A stretch of 46,690 nucleotides of DNA from Variovorax paradoxus (lineage in GTDB: Bacteria; Pseudomonadota; Gammaproteobacteria; Burkholderiales; Burkholderiaceae_C), in the NCBI RefSeq assembly GCF_018614955.1, contig NZ_JAGGNV010000112.1, positions 1-46,690 of the forward strand, in the 5' to 3' direction. Every line of letters starts with the position of its first letter. The first letter of the stretch is position 1. Positions 32,083 to 40,391 of this stretch are shown here, one piece after another. The translations under genes were made by a program, and so were the position numbers. Under the pieces are notes generated by a model, which had not been told where the DNA came from, searched no databases, and saw nothing but the letters and a program-made list of their open reading frames with translations.

Positions 32083-32415
32083 ATGTTCAACAAAGGACAA
32101 CTGGCCGGCCTCATGAAGCAGGCGCAGGCAATGCAGGACAACCTCAAGAAGGCGCAGGAAGAACTGGCCACCATCGAGGTCGAGGGCGAATCGGGCGCCG
32201 GGCTGGTGAAGGTCGTGATGACCTGCAAGCACGACGTCAAGCGAATCACCATCGACCCCAGCCTGCTGGCCGACGACAAGGACATGCTCGAAGACCTGGT
32301 GGCTGCAGCCTTCAACGCCGCGGTGCGCAAGGCCGAGGAAACCAGCGAGCAGAAGATGGGCAAGCTGACCGCCGGCATGCCGGGCCTTCCGCCCGGCATG
32401 AAATTGCCCTTCTAG
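32083..32415 (+). CDS. ybaB: YbaB/EbfC-family nucleoid-associated protein
   Basis: 110 residues. Typical YbaB blocks: FNKGQLAGLMKQAQAMQ, MTCKHDVKRITIDPSLL and the C-terminal GMPGLPPGMKLPF. A small dimeric DNA-binding protein that coats the chromosome. ATG 32083 has AGGA upstream. Lies 41 bases after dnaX and 6 before recR, the classic dnaX-ybaB-recR arrangement. Confidence 0.97.
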   Translation: MFNKGQLAGLMKQAQAMQDNLKKAQEELATIEVEGESGAGLVKVVMTCKHDVKRITIDPSLLADDKDMLEDLVAAAFNAAVRKAEETSEQKMGKLTAGMPGLPPGMKLPF

Positions 32416-32421
32416 GACTGA

Positions 32422-33012
32422 ATGGCCGATTCCAGTTCGCTCGAGGCGCTGGTCGAGGCGCTGCGCCGCTTGCCCGGCGTCGGCGCCAAGTCCGCTTCGC
32501 GCATGGCCTTCCACATGCTGCAGCACGACCGCGAGGGCACGCAACTGCTCGCGCGCGCCTTGCAGCAGGCGGCCACCCATGTGCGGCATTGCGAACGCTG
32601 CAACACCTTCACCGAGGCGGCGGTCTGCAGCGTATGCCTCGACACGCGCCGCGACGCCACCAAGCTGTGCGTGGTCGAGACGCCGGCCGACCAGGCCGCA
32701 CTCGAGCGCACGGGTGCCTTCCGCGGCTATTACTTCGTGCTGATGGGCAAGCTCAGCCCGCTCGACGGCATCGGGCCGAAGGACATCGGCTTGGCGCGTC
32801 TGTTCGAGCGCGCGCTCGACGGCACGGTGAGCGAGGTGATCCTCGCCACCAACTTCACCGCCGAAGGTGAAGCCACCGCGCACGTGATCGGCGAAGAGCT
32901 CAGGCAACGCGGACTCACGGTGACGCGGCTCGCGCGCGGCGTTCCGGCCGGCAGCGAACTCGAGTACGTCGACCTCGGCACCATTGCCCACGCGCTGGTC
33001 GACCGCCGGTGA
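32422..33012 (+). CDS. recR: Recombination mediator protein RecR
   Basis: 196 residues. Helix-hairpin-helix LRRLPGVGAKSASRMAFHML, four-cysteine zinc finger (C57, C60, C69, C72), Toprim domain with VVETPADQAALERTG, and a C-terminal GVPAGSELEYVDLGTIAHAL. With RecO and RecF it loads RecA at single-strand gaps. The TGA stop shares one base with the ATG of the next gene. Confidence 0.98.
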   Translation: MADSSSLEALVEALRRLPGVGAKSASRMAFHMLQHDREGTQLLARALQQAATHVRHCERCNTFTEAAVCSVCLDTRRDATKLCVVETPADQAALERTGAFRGYYFVLMGKLSPLDGIGPKDIGLARLFERALDGTVSEVILATNFTAEGEATAHVIGEELRQRGLTVTRLARGVPAGSELEYVDLGTIAHALVDRR

Positions 33013-33404
33013 TGAGCCTGCCTTCGTTGACGCTGGCCTACTGGTGCGTGTTGGTCGCGGTGGCCTTGCCCTATGCCGCCGCCTACATCGCCAAGATCGG
33101 CAGCTTCAGACGGCGCGACAACGAGACGCCGCGCGAATGGGCTGCACGACAGAGCGGCTGGCGTGCACGCGCCATGGGCGCGCAGTCCAACAGCTTCGAA
33201 GGCCTTGCCTTCTTCATCGGCGCGGTGATCATCGCGCATCAGCTCGGTGCGGCTCAGGCGTGGCTGGACGTGCTGGCCGTGGCCTATGTGCTGCTGCGCA
33301 TCGTCTACATCGCGCTCTACATCAAGGGACTCGGTAGCGCGCGCAGCGCGGTCTGGGCGCTCGCGTTCCTGGTCAACATGGCGATCGTGTTCGCCGGTCG
33401 CTAG
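33012..33404 (+). CDS. MAPEG-family membrane protein
   Basis: 130 residues and four membrane segments. The family pattern is seen in RARAMGAQSNSFEGLAFFIGAVIIAH, where the Asn/Glu pair of MAPEG proteins lies, and in the final helices (VLLRIVYIALYIKG). Eukaryotic relatives are glutathione transferases or peroxidases of eicosanoids; bacterial members are mostly uncharacterised. The ATG overlaps the recR stop (TGATG), so it is likely translated with recR. Confidence 0.86.
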   Translation: MSLPSLTLAYWCVLVAVALPYAAAYIAKIGSFRRRDNETPREWAARQSGWRARAMGAQSNSFEGLAFFIGAVIIAHQLGAAQAWLDVLAVAYVLLRIVYIALYIKGLGSARSAVWALAFLVNMAIVFAGR

Positions 33405-33518
33405 TGGCCTTCGTGCTTACGTGAAAACCCGCACGGGGATGTTCCCGATGCAGGCGCAGGGGGCCACCCCTAAGCTCGATTCGATTCCAAAAGAAACGAA
33501 AAGGCCGCGGGTCACGTC

Positions 33519-34553
33519 ATGCTCAATCGCCGAACTTTCACCGCCGCCGCCACGCTGGGTGCTGCCTCCATCGCGACGCCGCTGGTCCACGCGCAGGCCA
33601 AGCTGGAAAAGTCGAAGATCTCCATCGCCGTCGGCGGCAAGGCTGCCTTCTACTACCTCCCGCTCACCATCTCCGAACAGCTCGGCTATTTCAAGGCCGA
33701 AGGCCTCGATGTCGAGATCTCCGACTTCGCCGGTGGCGCGCGTGCGCTGCAGGCGGTGGTGGGCGGCTCGGCCGATGTCTGCTCGGGTGCCTACGAGCAC
33801 ACCATCAACCTGCAGGCCAAGAACCAGTTCTTCCAGTCCTTCGTGTTGCAGGGCAGGGCACCGCAGATCGCGATCGGCGTGTCGACCAAGAACATGGCGA
33901 ACTACACGACCATCGCCGACCTCAGGGGCAAGAAGATCGGCGTCTCCGCGCCGGGCTCGTCCACCAACATGGTGGCCAACCTCGTTCTGTCGCGCGGCGG
34001 CCTGAAAGCCAGCGACGTGAGCTTCATCGGCGTGGGCGTCGCGGCCGGCGCGCTGACGGCGCTGCGCTCGGGCCAGATCGACGCCATCAGCAACACCGAC
34101 CCGGTGATGACGATGCTCGAGCAGAAGGGCGACGTGAAGATCATCAGCGACACGCGCACGCTCAAGGGGACGCAGGAGGTCTTCGGCGGCCCGATGCCGG
34201 CGGCTTGCCTCTATGCGCCGACGGAATTCATCCAGAAGCATCCCAACACCTGCCAGGCGCTCGCCAATGCGATCGTGCATGGCCTCAAGTGGCTGCAGAC
34301 CGCGGGGCCGGGCGACATCATCAAGACCGTGCCCGAGACCTACCTGCTCGGCGACCGCGCGCTGTACCTGGCGTCCTTCGACAAGGTACGCGAGGCCATC
34401 GCCACCGACGGGCTGATACCGGCCGAGGGTCCGAAGACAGCGCTCGGCGCCATCGCCAGCTTCGACCCGATGGTGAAGGCAGACAAGATAGACCTCGCCA
34501 AGACATACACCAACGATTTTGCGCGGCGCGCGAAGGACAGGTTCAAAGCCTGA
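33519..34553 (+). CDS. ABC transporter substrate-binding protein (NMT1/SsuA-like)
   Basis: 344 residues. The N-terminus MLNRRTFTAAATLGAAS with cleavage near VHAQA looks like a Tat signal (NRRTF), or a Sec signal with two arginines. The mature part is a periplasmic two-lobe protein of the NMT1/THI5-SsuA-TauA-NrtA group: YYLPLTISEQLGYFKAEGLDVEI, DLRGKKIGVSAPGSSTNM and GALTALRSGQIDAISNTDPVM. The ligand could be an aliphatic sulfonate, nitrate, aromatic or thiamine precursor; the sequence does not decide. The 114-base upstream gap shows an inverted CGGGGATGTTCCCG and no clear promoter. A strong terminator directly after the stop separates it from its ATPase and permease. Confidence 0.9.
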   Translation: MLNRRTFTAAATLGAASIATPLVHAQAKLEKSKISIAVGGKAAFYYLPLTISEQLGYFKAEGLDVEISDFAGGARALQAVVGGSADVCSGAYEHTINLQAKNQFFQSFVLQGRAPQIAIGVSTKNMANYTTIADLRGKKIGVSAPGSSTNMVANLVLSRGGLKASDVSFIGVGVAAGALTALRSGQIDAISNTDPVMTMLEQKGDVKIISDTRTLKGTQEVFGGPMPAACLYAPTEFIQKHPNTCQALANAIVHGLKWLQTAGPGDIIKTVPETYLLGDRALYLASFDKVREAIATDGLIPAEGPKTALGAIASFDPMVKADKIDLAKTYTNDFARRAKDRFKA

Positions 34554-34567
34554 CCCGAACGTTCTGC

Positions 34568-34592
34568 AACCCGGCTTCGGCCGGGTTTTTTT
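34568..34592 (+). terminator. Intrinsic terminator inside the ABC transporter operon
   Basis: Perfect 8-base stem AACCCGGC/GCCGGGTT closed by the extra-stable TTCG tetraloop, followed by a run of T (34586-34592) and further T-rich sequence. It lies 14 bases after the stop of the binding-protein gene and 11 before the ATPase start, so it would trim downstream expression. Confidence 0.9.
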
Positions 34593-34603
34593 CTTTTCAT
34601 CCC

Positions 34604-35419
34604 ATGTCCCGTTACGCGCTCGAACTCCTCGACATCAGCTGCACCTTTCGCTCGAAGGACGCGCAGGGCCAGCGCTACACCGCCGTTGCCGGCACGACGC
34701 TGCGCGTGCGCGAGGGCGAGTTCGTCTCGGTGGTCGGGCCCACGGGCTGCGGCAAATCGACATTGCTCAATGTCGGCGCGGGCCTGCTCGAACCGTCCTC
34801 GGGCACGATCAAGGTCTTCGGGCAGCCCTTGACGGGCATCAACGCGCGGGCGGGTTACATGTTCCAGACCGAAGCCCTCATGCCGTGGCGCAGCACGCTC
34901 GCCAACGTGATGGTGGGGCTGCAGTACCGCGGTGTGCCCGATGGCGAGGCGAGGGCGCAGGCCGAGCAATGGCTCACGCGGGTCGGTCTCACCGGCTTCG
35001 GCGACCGCTATCCGCATCAGCTTTCCGGCGGCATGCGCAAGCGTACGGCGCTCGCGCAGGTGCTCGCGCTGGACCCCGACATCATCCTGATGGACGAGCC
35101 CTTCAGCGCGCTCGACGTCCAGACCCGGCAACTGATGGAGAACGAGGTGCTCGAGCTCTGGGCCGCCAAGAAGAAAGCGGTGCTCTTCATCACGCACGAC
35201 CTCGACGAAGCGATCGCGATGAGCGACCGCGTGGTGGTGCTTTCGGCCGGGCCGGCCACGCACCCGATCGGCGAGTTCGCGATCGACCTTCCACGCCCGC
35301 GCGACGTGGCCGAGGTGCGCACGCATCCGCGCTTCGTCGAGCTGCACACGCAGATCTGGAACGTGCTGCGCGACGAGGTGCTCAAGGGCTATGCGCAGCA
35401 ACTCAGGAAGGCAGCCTGA
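34604..35419 (+). CDS. ABC transporter ATP-binding protein (SsuB/TauB-like)
   Basis: 271 residues. Walker A GPTGCGKST, Q-loop in GYMFQTEALMPWRSTLANV, signature LSGGMRKRTALAQ, Walker B IILMDEPFSALD and switch histidine in LFITHDLDEAIAMSD. The MPWR after the Q-loop is typical of the nitrate/sulfonate/taurine importers. It energises uptake through the following permease. The ATG lies just past the terminator's T-rich tail and has no obvious ribosome site, which may further lower its expression against the binding protein. Confidence 0.95.
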   Translation: MSRYALELLDISCTFRSKDAQGQRYTAVAGTTLRVREGEFVSVVGPTGCGKSTLLNVGAGLLEPSSGTIKVFGQPLTGINARAGYMFQTEALMPWRSTLANVMVGLQYRGVPDGEARAQAEQWLTRVGLTGFGDRYPHQLSGGMRKRTALAQVLALDPDIILMDEPFSALDVQTRQLMENEVLELWAAKKKAVLFITHDLDEAIAMSDRVVVLSAGPATHPIGEFAIDLPRPRDVAEVRTHPRFVELHTQIWNVLRDEVLKGYAQQLRKAA

Positions 35420-36253
35420 ATGAGCCTCAGGCCCCATGAAGGCAACGCGCGCTTCTGGCAGATCGCGCTGCTCGTCGTGCTGCTGCTGCTGTGGCATCTG
35501 CTGTCGCGCGACCAGCAATTCGCCTTCTTCCTCGGCGAGCCGATCAAGGTCGCGGGCCGGGTGTGGAGCTGGTTCCTGCCTTTCGCGGTGCCGCCGAACC
35601 TGCTGTTTCCCGAAGGCCTGCCGGGCAATGCCGACATCTACCGGCACCTGGGCACCACGCTGCTCGAGACCGTGCTGGCCTTCGGCATCGGCACGCTGCT
35701 CGGGCTGGCCTGCGGGCTCTGGCTGGCGCTGGCGCCGACCGCGAGCCTGATCCTCGACCCCTACATCAAGGCCGCGAACTCGATGCCGCGCGTGATCCTG
35801 GCGCCGATCTTCGCGCTGTGGTTCGGCCTCGGCATCTGGAGCAAGGTGGCGCTGGCGGTCACGCTGGTGTTCTTCATCGTGTTCTTCAATGTCTACCAGG
35901 GCGTGCGCGAAGTGAGCCCCGTGGTGCTGGCCAATGCGCGCATGCTCGGCGCCAACCAGCGGCAGCTGTTGCGCACCGTGTACCTGCCGAGCGCGACCAG
36001 CTGGGTGTTCTCGAGCCTGCACACCTCGGTGGGACTGGCTTTCGTCGGCGCGGTGGTGGGCGAGTATCTGGGTTCGGCGCGCGGCGTCGGCTACCTGATC
36101 CTGCAGGCCGAAGGCACCTTCGACGTCAACACGGTCTTCGCCGGCATCGTGGTGCTGACGGCCTTTGCGCTGGCGCTCGACGGCATCGTCGGCATGACCG
36201 AAACGCGCCTGATGAAATGGCAGCCGCGCAGCGGCGAGACCGAGAAGCTCTGA
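35420..36253 (+). CDS. ABC transporter permease (SsuC/TauC-like)
   Basis: 277 residues, six membrane segments. Contains LGTTLLETVLAFGIGTLLGLACG, the conserved YIKAANSMPRVILAPIFALWFGLGIWSK and the EAA loop ANARMLGANQRQLLRTVYLPS, which docks to the ATPase. The start codon follows the ATPase stop with no gap. It completes a three-gene importer with the binding protein. The stop lies 3 bases from the end of the convergent mltD. Confidence 0.95.
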   Translation: MSLRPHEGNARFWQIALLVVLLLLWHLLSRDQQFAFFLGEPIKVAGRVWSWFLPFAVPPNLLFPEGLPGNADIYRHLGTTLLETVLAFGIGTLLGLACGLWLALAPTASLILDPYIKAANSMPRVILAPIFALWFGLGIWSKVALAVTLVFFIVFFNVYQGVREVSPVVLANARMLGANQRQLLRTVYLPSATSWVFSSLHTSVGLAFVGAVVGEYLGSARGVGYLILQAEGTFDVNTVFAGIVVLTAFALALDGIVGMTETRLMKWQPRSGETEKL

Positions 36254-36256
36254 CTC

Positions 36257-37846
36257 TCAGCGCTTCTTCTTCTTCGACGGCGTGCCGCCGCGCTTCTCGC
36301 GCACGACCTTGGACGAAGCCGTCTTCGCTGCGGGCGCGGCCTTGCCGGCACTGGTCTTGACCACGCCGCCGCCGCGCTTGCTGGTCACGATCACCGTGCT
36401 TGAGCGGGCGCCCCGGCCCACGCGTTCGGCGGCCGCGGCCTTCACCGGCAGGTAGACCACGACCTGGATGCCGCGCTTGAAGGCGTGGCTGGCCTTCACG
36501 TCGTTCCACTCGGCGACGCTGGCCGGGCTGAGGCGGTAGCGGCGTGCGATGCTTGCGACGCTGTCGTTGCTGCCGGCTTTCACGAGTGTGCGGCGCGTGA
36601 CGATCTCGGGCTGGAAGCTCAGGTGGCCGGTGTCGGCGACCGCCGCATTGACGTCTTCCTGCACACGCGCGCCGCGTGGCACGATCAGCGTGGAGCCGGT
36701 CTTGATGAGCATGCGCGGCGGCACGCTGTTGATGGCGCGCAGGTCGGACTCGCTCATGCCGGCGCGCTGGGCGGCATCGGCCACTGTCATCGTCGAGGGC
36801 ACGGTCCAGGCGGTCCAGCTCGCGTACTGCCCCTGGGTGTAGGCCTCGAAGTTGCGCTGGAACACGGCGGCGTTGTCCCAGGGCAGCAGGATCTCGGGCG
36901 TGCCCGCAGCCAGCAGCACCGGCTTGTGCGCGGACGGATTGAGCGCGCGGAAGTCCTCGATCTTCACGTCGGCCAGCTTGGCCGCCAGCGCCACGTCGAG
37001 GTCGCGCTTGAGCGTGACGGTCTGGAAATAGGGGTGGTTGGCGATCAGCGGCAGGTCGGCGTTGAAGCGCTCGGGATTGGCAACGATGTTCTTGACCGCC
37101 TGCAGCTTCGGCACGTAGAGCCGGGTCTCGGCCGGCATGGAAAGGTCGGTGTAGCCGGTCGGCAGGCCGGCGCGCTTGTTCTTGGCGATCGCGCGGCCGA
37201 CGCTGCCTTCGCCCCAGTTGTAGGCGGCGAGCGCGAGGTGCCAGTCGCCGAACATGCCGTAGAGCTTCTGCAGGTAGTCGAGCGCCGCGCGGGTGGAGGC
37301 GACCACGTCGCGCCGGTCGTCGCGGAAGATGTTCTGCTTGAGATCGAAGTCGGTGCCGGTGGCGGGCATGAACTGCCACATGCCGGCGGCCTTGGCGCTG
37401 GAGATCGCCTGCGGGTTGAAGGCGCTTTCGATGTAGGGCAGCAGCGCGAGCTCGGTCGGCATGTCGCGGCGCTCCAGCTCTTCGACGATGTGGAAGATGT
37501 AGCGGCTCGAGCGCTCGGTCATGCGCTGCATGTAGTCGGGCCGGCTCGCATACCACTGCTCGCGGTCCGTGACCAGGTCACTCTGCAGCTCCGGCATCTT
37601 GAAGCCGCGGCGGATGCGTTCCCACATGTCGGCCGGCGGCGCGAGCGTGACGACGGAACGCGATTTGGTGTCGCTCGAGGTGATGGGCGTGAGCGGTCCG
37701 CCGGGATAGACCGGCGCCGCCGCGGGGGCGCTGGAGGCGGTGGGCGAGGTCGTGGGAGCGGAAGAGGGGGAACTCGTGCCGGTGGTGCTCGCGCAGCCTG
37801 CAAGGAACAGGGAGCCTGCGAGGCAGGCAGCAACGATAAATTTCAT
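36257..37846 (-). CDS. mltD: Membrane-bound lytic murein transglycosylase D
   Basis: 529 residues. Lipoprotein signal with lipobox LAGC (C18), then a Ser/Pro/Ala-rich linker. The catalytic SLT domain contains LPYIESAFNPQAISSAKAAGMWQFMP, whose Glu (in IES) cleaves peptidoglycan, and LALAAYNWGEGSVGRAI. Two LysM-like modules follow (about 330-380 and 390-440, for example AGSNDSVASIARRYRLSPASVAEWN); the C-terminal tail is basic and Lys/Ser/Ala-rich and ends KKKKR. I chose ATG 37846, which overlaps the gloB stop (ATGA) and puts the lipobox at the usual distance; ATG 37864 would add six residues. Acts at the outer membrane's periplasmic face. Confidence 0.94.
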   Translation of the reverse strand: MKFIVAACLAGSLFLAGCASTTGTSSPSSAPTTSPTASSAPAAAPVYPGGPLTPITSSDTKSRSVVTLAPPADMWERIRRGFKMPELQSDLVTDREQWYASRPDYMQRMTERSSRYIFHIVEELERRDMPTELALLPYIESAFNPQAISSAKAAGMWQFMPATGTDFDLKQNIFRDDRRDVVASTRAALDYLQKLYGMFGDWHLALAAYNWGEGSVGRAIAKNKRAGLPTGYTDLSMPAETRLYVPKLQAVKNIVANPERFNADLPLIANHPYFQTVTLKRDLDVALAAKLADVKIEDFRALNPSAHKPVLLAAGTPEILLPWDNAAVFQRNFEAYTQGQYASWTAWTVPSTMTVADAAQRAGMSESDLRAINSVPPRMLIKTGSTLIVPRGARVQEDVNAAVADTGHLSFQPEIVTRRTLVKAGSNDSVASIARRYRLSPASVAEWNDVKASHAFKRGIQVVVYLPVKAAAAERVGRGARSSTVIVTSKRGGGVVKTSAGKAAPAAKTASSKVVREKRGGTPSKKKKR

Positions 37847-38640
37847 CGGAAGTCGTTTTTCCATTGGCGCAGTGCGGCGAACACCTCGGCTTCCGCGGCT
37901 TGCGCGGAGAGGCCGGCATGCGCGTGGACCGCTCGGAGGACAGTGGCTTCGCGGCTGCGAAGAAAGGGATTGATCCGGCGCTCGGTGGCGAGCTGCGAGG
38001 GCAGCGTCGGTTCACCGCGCGCGCGCAATGCTTCGCAATGCGCGGTGTACTGAGTCAGATCGGCGTTGCCGGGTTCCACCGCCTGCGCGAATCGAAGGTT
38101 AGCAAGTGTGTATTCGTGGCCGCAGCACACGCGGGTGTCGCCGGGCAGCGCGGCCAACGCGTCGAGCGAGGCCAGCATCTGCGCGGGCGTGCCTTCGAAC
38201 AGGCGGCCGCAGCCGGCGGAGAACAGCGTATCGCCGCAGAAGAGCAGCGGCGCGAGTTCGCCGGCCGCGGCGTTGCGCGCATCGGCCGGCAGGAAGAAGG
38301 CGATGTGACCCGCGGTGTGGCCCGGGATGTCGATCACCTCGAAGCGCAGGCCCAGCACTTCGGCATGGTCGCCCTGCGCGAGCCGCGTGAAGGGCTCGGG
38401 AATCGTCTCGCGCGCCGGACCGAAGACCTGTGCGCCGGTGGCCGCGTGCAGCGCGGCGACGCCGCCGGTGTGATCGGGGTGGTGGTGCGTGACTAGAATC
38501 GCGGCCAGCTGCAGATTGCCGCGTTCCAGTGCTTCGAACACCGGCGCGGCTTCCCCCGGGTCCACCACGATCGCGTTGCGACCGTTCTGCAGCATCCAGA
38601 TGTAGTTGTCGGCGAAGGCGGGCAGCGGAACGAGGGTCAT
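37843..38640 (-). CDS. gloB: Hydroxyacylglutathione hydrolase (glyoxalase II)
   Basis: 265 residues. Metallo-beta-lactamase fold with the dinuclear metal motif THHHPDHTGG (51-60), further ligands in DIPGHTAGH, CGDTLFSAGCGR and CGHEYTLANLRFA, and the C-terminal glutathione-binding region with INPFLRSRE. It splits S-lactoylglutathione to D-lactate and glutathione, the second step of methylglyoxal detoxification. The start ATG 38640 matches the conserved N-terminus PLPAFADNYIW and has no Shine-Dalgarno sequence; a TATAAT lies 10 bases upstream. Followed by mltD and divergent from a methyltransferase gene, as in E. coli. Confidence 0.97.
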   Translation of the reverse strand: MTLVPLPAFADNYIWMLQNGRNAIVVDPGEAAPVFEALERGNLQLAAILVTHHHPDHTGGVAALHAATGAQVFGPARETIPEPFTRLAQGDHAEVLGLRFEVIDIPGHTAGHIAFFLPADARNAAAGELAPLLFCGDTLFSAGCGRLFEGTPAQMLASLDALAALPGDTRVCCGHEYTLANLRFAQAVEPGNADLTQYTAHCEALRARGEPTLPSQLATERRINPFLRSREATVLRAVHAHAGLSAQAAEAEVFAALRQWKNDFR

Positions 38641-39427
38641 GAGCGGTCAAATTATAGGTTTGCATGATTGGTTCGAGACCCCCCCCGGCCGCTACCTGCT
38701 GGCCTGGGAGCAGGCCCAGTTCGACCAGGCCGTGGCCGACGTGTTCGGCTACCACGCATTGCAGCTGGGGCTGGCCGAGGTCGCCGGGCTGCGCGCCAAC
38801 CGCATGCCGCATCGCTGGCTGGCGCTGGACGATCCCTCGCTGGCGGCGCAGAGCGCGCTGGTCACCGACTTCACGGCGCTGCCCTTTTCGGCCAACAGCC
38901 TCGATCTGGTCCTGCTGCCGCATGCGCTCGAGCTCAGCAACGACCCCCACGCGACGCTGCGCGAGGTCGAGCGCGTGCTGGTGCCGGAAGGCCGCGTCGT
39001 CATCTGCGGTCTCAATCCGGCCAGCCTCTGGGGCATGCGACAGCGCCGCGCGCATCTTTACCGGCGACTGGGCTTCGGCGAGCTGTTCCTGCCCGAGTCC
39101 GGCGACTTCATCGGCTACCGGCGCATGCGCGACTGGCTGCGCTTGCTGAGCTTCGAAGTCGAGTCGGGGAATTTCGGCATCTACCGGCCGGCGGTGCGCA
39201 GCGAGGCCTGGCTGGAGCGCTGCCGCTGGTTCGACACGGCCGGCGAGCGCTGGTGGCCGATCTTCGGCGCGGTTTATTTTCTGGTCGCGGTCAAGCGGGT
39301 GCGCGGCATGCGACTCTTGAGCGCCGAATGGCGGCGCGCGGCCCAGCGCGCGAGCGCGCCGGTGCCGATCGCGGGCAAGGTGCACCGCGACGCGGTCATC
39401 GACAATAACGAGGAAGTCTTTTTTTGA
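38639..39427 (+). CDS. Class I SAM-dependent methyltransferase (YafS-like)
   Basis: 262 residues. Methyltransferase type 11 fold; the best-conserved pieces are DFTALPFSANSLDLVLLPHALELSNDPHATLREVERVLVPEGRVVICGLNPASLWG, here covering the SAM-site acidic region and the strand after it. The glycine-rich first motif is weak, as in YafS-type proteins. Substrate unknown. Start ATG 38639 overlaps the divergent gloB start (CATG); TTG 38660 is an alternative just before HDWFETPPGRYLLAWEQ. The stop overlaps the rnhA start. E. coli has yafS in the same place between gloB and rnhA. Confidence 0.88.
   Translation: MSGQIIGLHDWFETPPGRYLLAWEQAQFDQAVADVFGYHALQLGLAEVAGLRANRMPHRWLALDDPSLAAQSALVTDFTALPFSANSLDLVLLPHALELSNDPHATLREVERVLVPEGRVVICGLNPASLWGMRQRRAHLYRRLGFGELFLPESGDFIGYRRMRDWLRLLSFEVESGNFGIYRPAVRSEAWLERCRWFDTAGERWWPIFGAVYFLVAVKRVRGMRLLSAEWRRAAQRASAPVPIAGKVHRDAVIDNNEEVFF
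38651..38656 (-). promoter_or_regulatory. -10 box directly before gloB
   Basis: A consensus TATAAT on the minus strand ends 10 bases before the gloB ATG. The predicted transcript start is about 3-5 bases before the start codon, so the mRNA would be nearly leaderless. It lies inside the first codons of the divergent methyltransferase gene. No clear -35. Confidence 0.5.
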
Positions 39428-39873
39428 ACGAAGTACAGATCTACACCGACGGCGCCTGCAAGGGCAATCCCGGTCCCGGCGGCTGGGGCGCATGGCTCAA
39501 GTCGGGTGCCACCGAGAAGGAACTCTTCGGCGGCGAGCTCAACACCACTAACAACCGCATGGAACTCAAGGCCGTGATCGAAGGCCTGCGCGCGCTCAAG
39601 CGCCCCTGCAAGGTCGTGCTCTACCTCGACAGCCAGTACGTGCGCATGGGCATCACCGAATGGATCCGCGGCTGGAAGGCGAAGGGCTGGCGCACCTCAA
39701 CCAAGCAGCCGGTGAAGAACGTCGAACTCTGGCAGGAGCTCGACAAGCTGGTGGCGGAGGGCGGCCACCAGATCGAGTGGCGCTGGGTCAAGGGGCACTC
39801 GGGCGACGCGGGCAACGAGCGCGCCGACATGCTGGCCAACAAGGGCGTGGAACGGGCGCTGGGACGGCTTTAA
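39424..39873 (+). CDS. rnhA: Ribonuclease HI
   Basis: 149 residues. Catalytic acidic residues D9 (YTDGACKGNPGPGGWG), E47 (NRMELKAVIEGL), D69 (YLDSQYV) and D135 (NERADMLAN), plus H125 in VKGHSGD. It removes RNA from RNA-DNA hybrids. The start codon is TTG (39424), overlapping the methyltransferase stop as TTGA; the residue spacing to D9 fits the family. It ends with a 4-base overlap with the convergent cNMP-domain gene. Confidence 0.97.
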   Translation: MNEVQIYTDGACKGNPGPGGWGAWLKSGATEKELFGGELNTTNNRMELKAVIEGLRALKRPCKVVLYLDSQYVRMGITEWIRGWKAKGWRTSTKQPVKNVELWQELDKLVAEGGHQIEWRWVKGHSGDAGNERADMLANKGVERALGRL

Positions 39874-40373
39874 AGAGGATCCGGCAGCGCCTGGATGCGC
39901 TCGGGCGCCTCCAGCGGCTCACCCATCCGCGCCCGGAACAGCAACTCGTCGGTGGTGCGCAGGCGGCGGCTGAGCTCGCGGCCGATGTTCATCTGGATCA
40001 GCGCGAACTGTTCTGCATCGTGCTCGAACAGGCGATAGAGGTTGTCGGGCGTGAGCCGGATCGCGCTGCAGTCTTCGTCGGCACGCACCGAGGCGCTGCG
40101 AGGGGACAGATCGAGCAGCGCCATCTCGCCGAAGCAGTCGCCCTGGGCGAGGCGGCGCAGCAGCAGCTGATGGCCCTGCCAGCTTTTCGATATCGTCACA
40201 CGGCCGCTCTCGAGCACGTACATGCCGTCGGCCAGATCACCCTCGCGGCAGAAGAAGTCGCCGGCCGCGACGCGCAGCACCGGCGCCGGCTCGAGCAGGA
40301 ATTCGATGGCCTCTGCGCCGATGGCGCCGAAGATCGGCATCTGCTGCATCAATTCGATTCGCGCTGCGAGCAT
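39870..40373 (-). CDS. Cyclic-nucleotide-binding domain protein
   Basis: 167 residues: a single Crp-type cNMP-binding domain (about 8-125) with FCREGDLADGMYVLESGRVTI and the phosphate-binding cassette FGEMALLDLSPRSASVRA, which retains the Glu and Arg that contact cyclic nucleotides. The C-terminal 40 residues form a helix and a short tail; there is no helix-turn-helix, so it is not a Crp-like transcription factor by itself. I chose ATG 40373, six bases behind GGAG; ATG 40379 overlaps that ribosome site. It follows moeA by 18 bases and is probably the last gene of the molybdenum-cofactor operon. Ligand and partner unknown. Confidence 0.85.
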   Translation of the reverse strand: MLAARIELMQQMPIFGAIGAEAIEFLLEPAPVLRVAAGDFFCREGDLADGMYVLESGRVTISKSWQGHQLLLRRLAQGDCFGEMALLDLSPRSASVRADEDCSAIRLTPDNLYRLFEHDAEQFALIQMNIGRELSRRLRTTDELLFRARMGEPLEAPERIQALPDPL

Positions 40374-40391
40374 GCGCATCTCCGGTTGAAG

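Noticed and set aside
33405..33518. The inverted CGGGGATGTTCCCG before the ABC binding-protein gene as an operator
   Set aside because: The symmetry is short and imperfect, no regulator gene is adjacent, and no -35/-10 pair is placed around it, so I cannot support a regulatory call.
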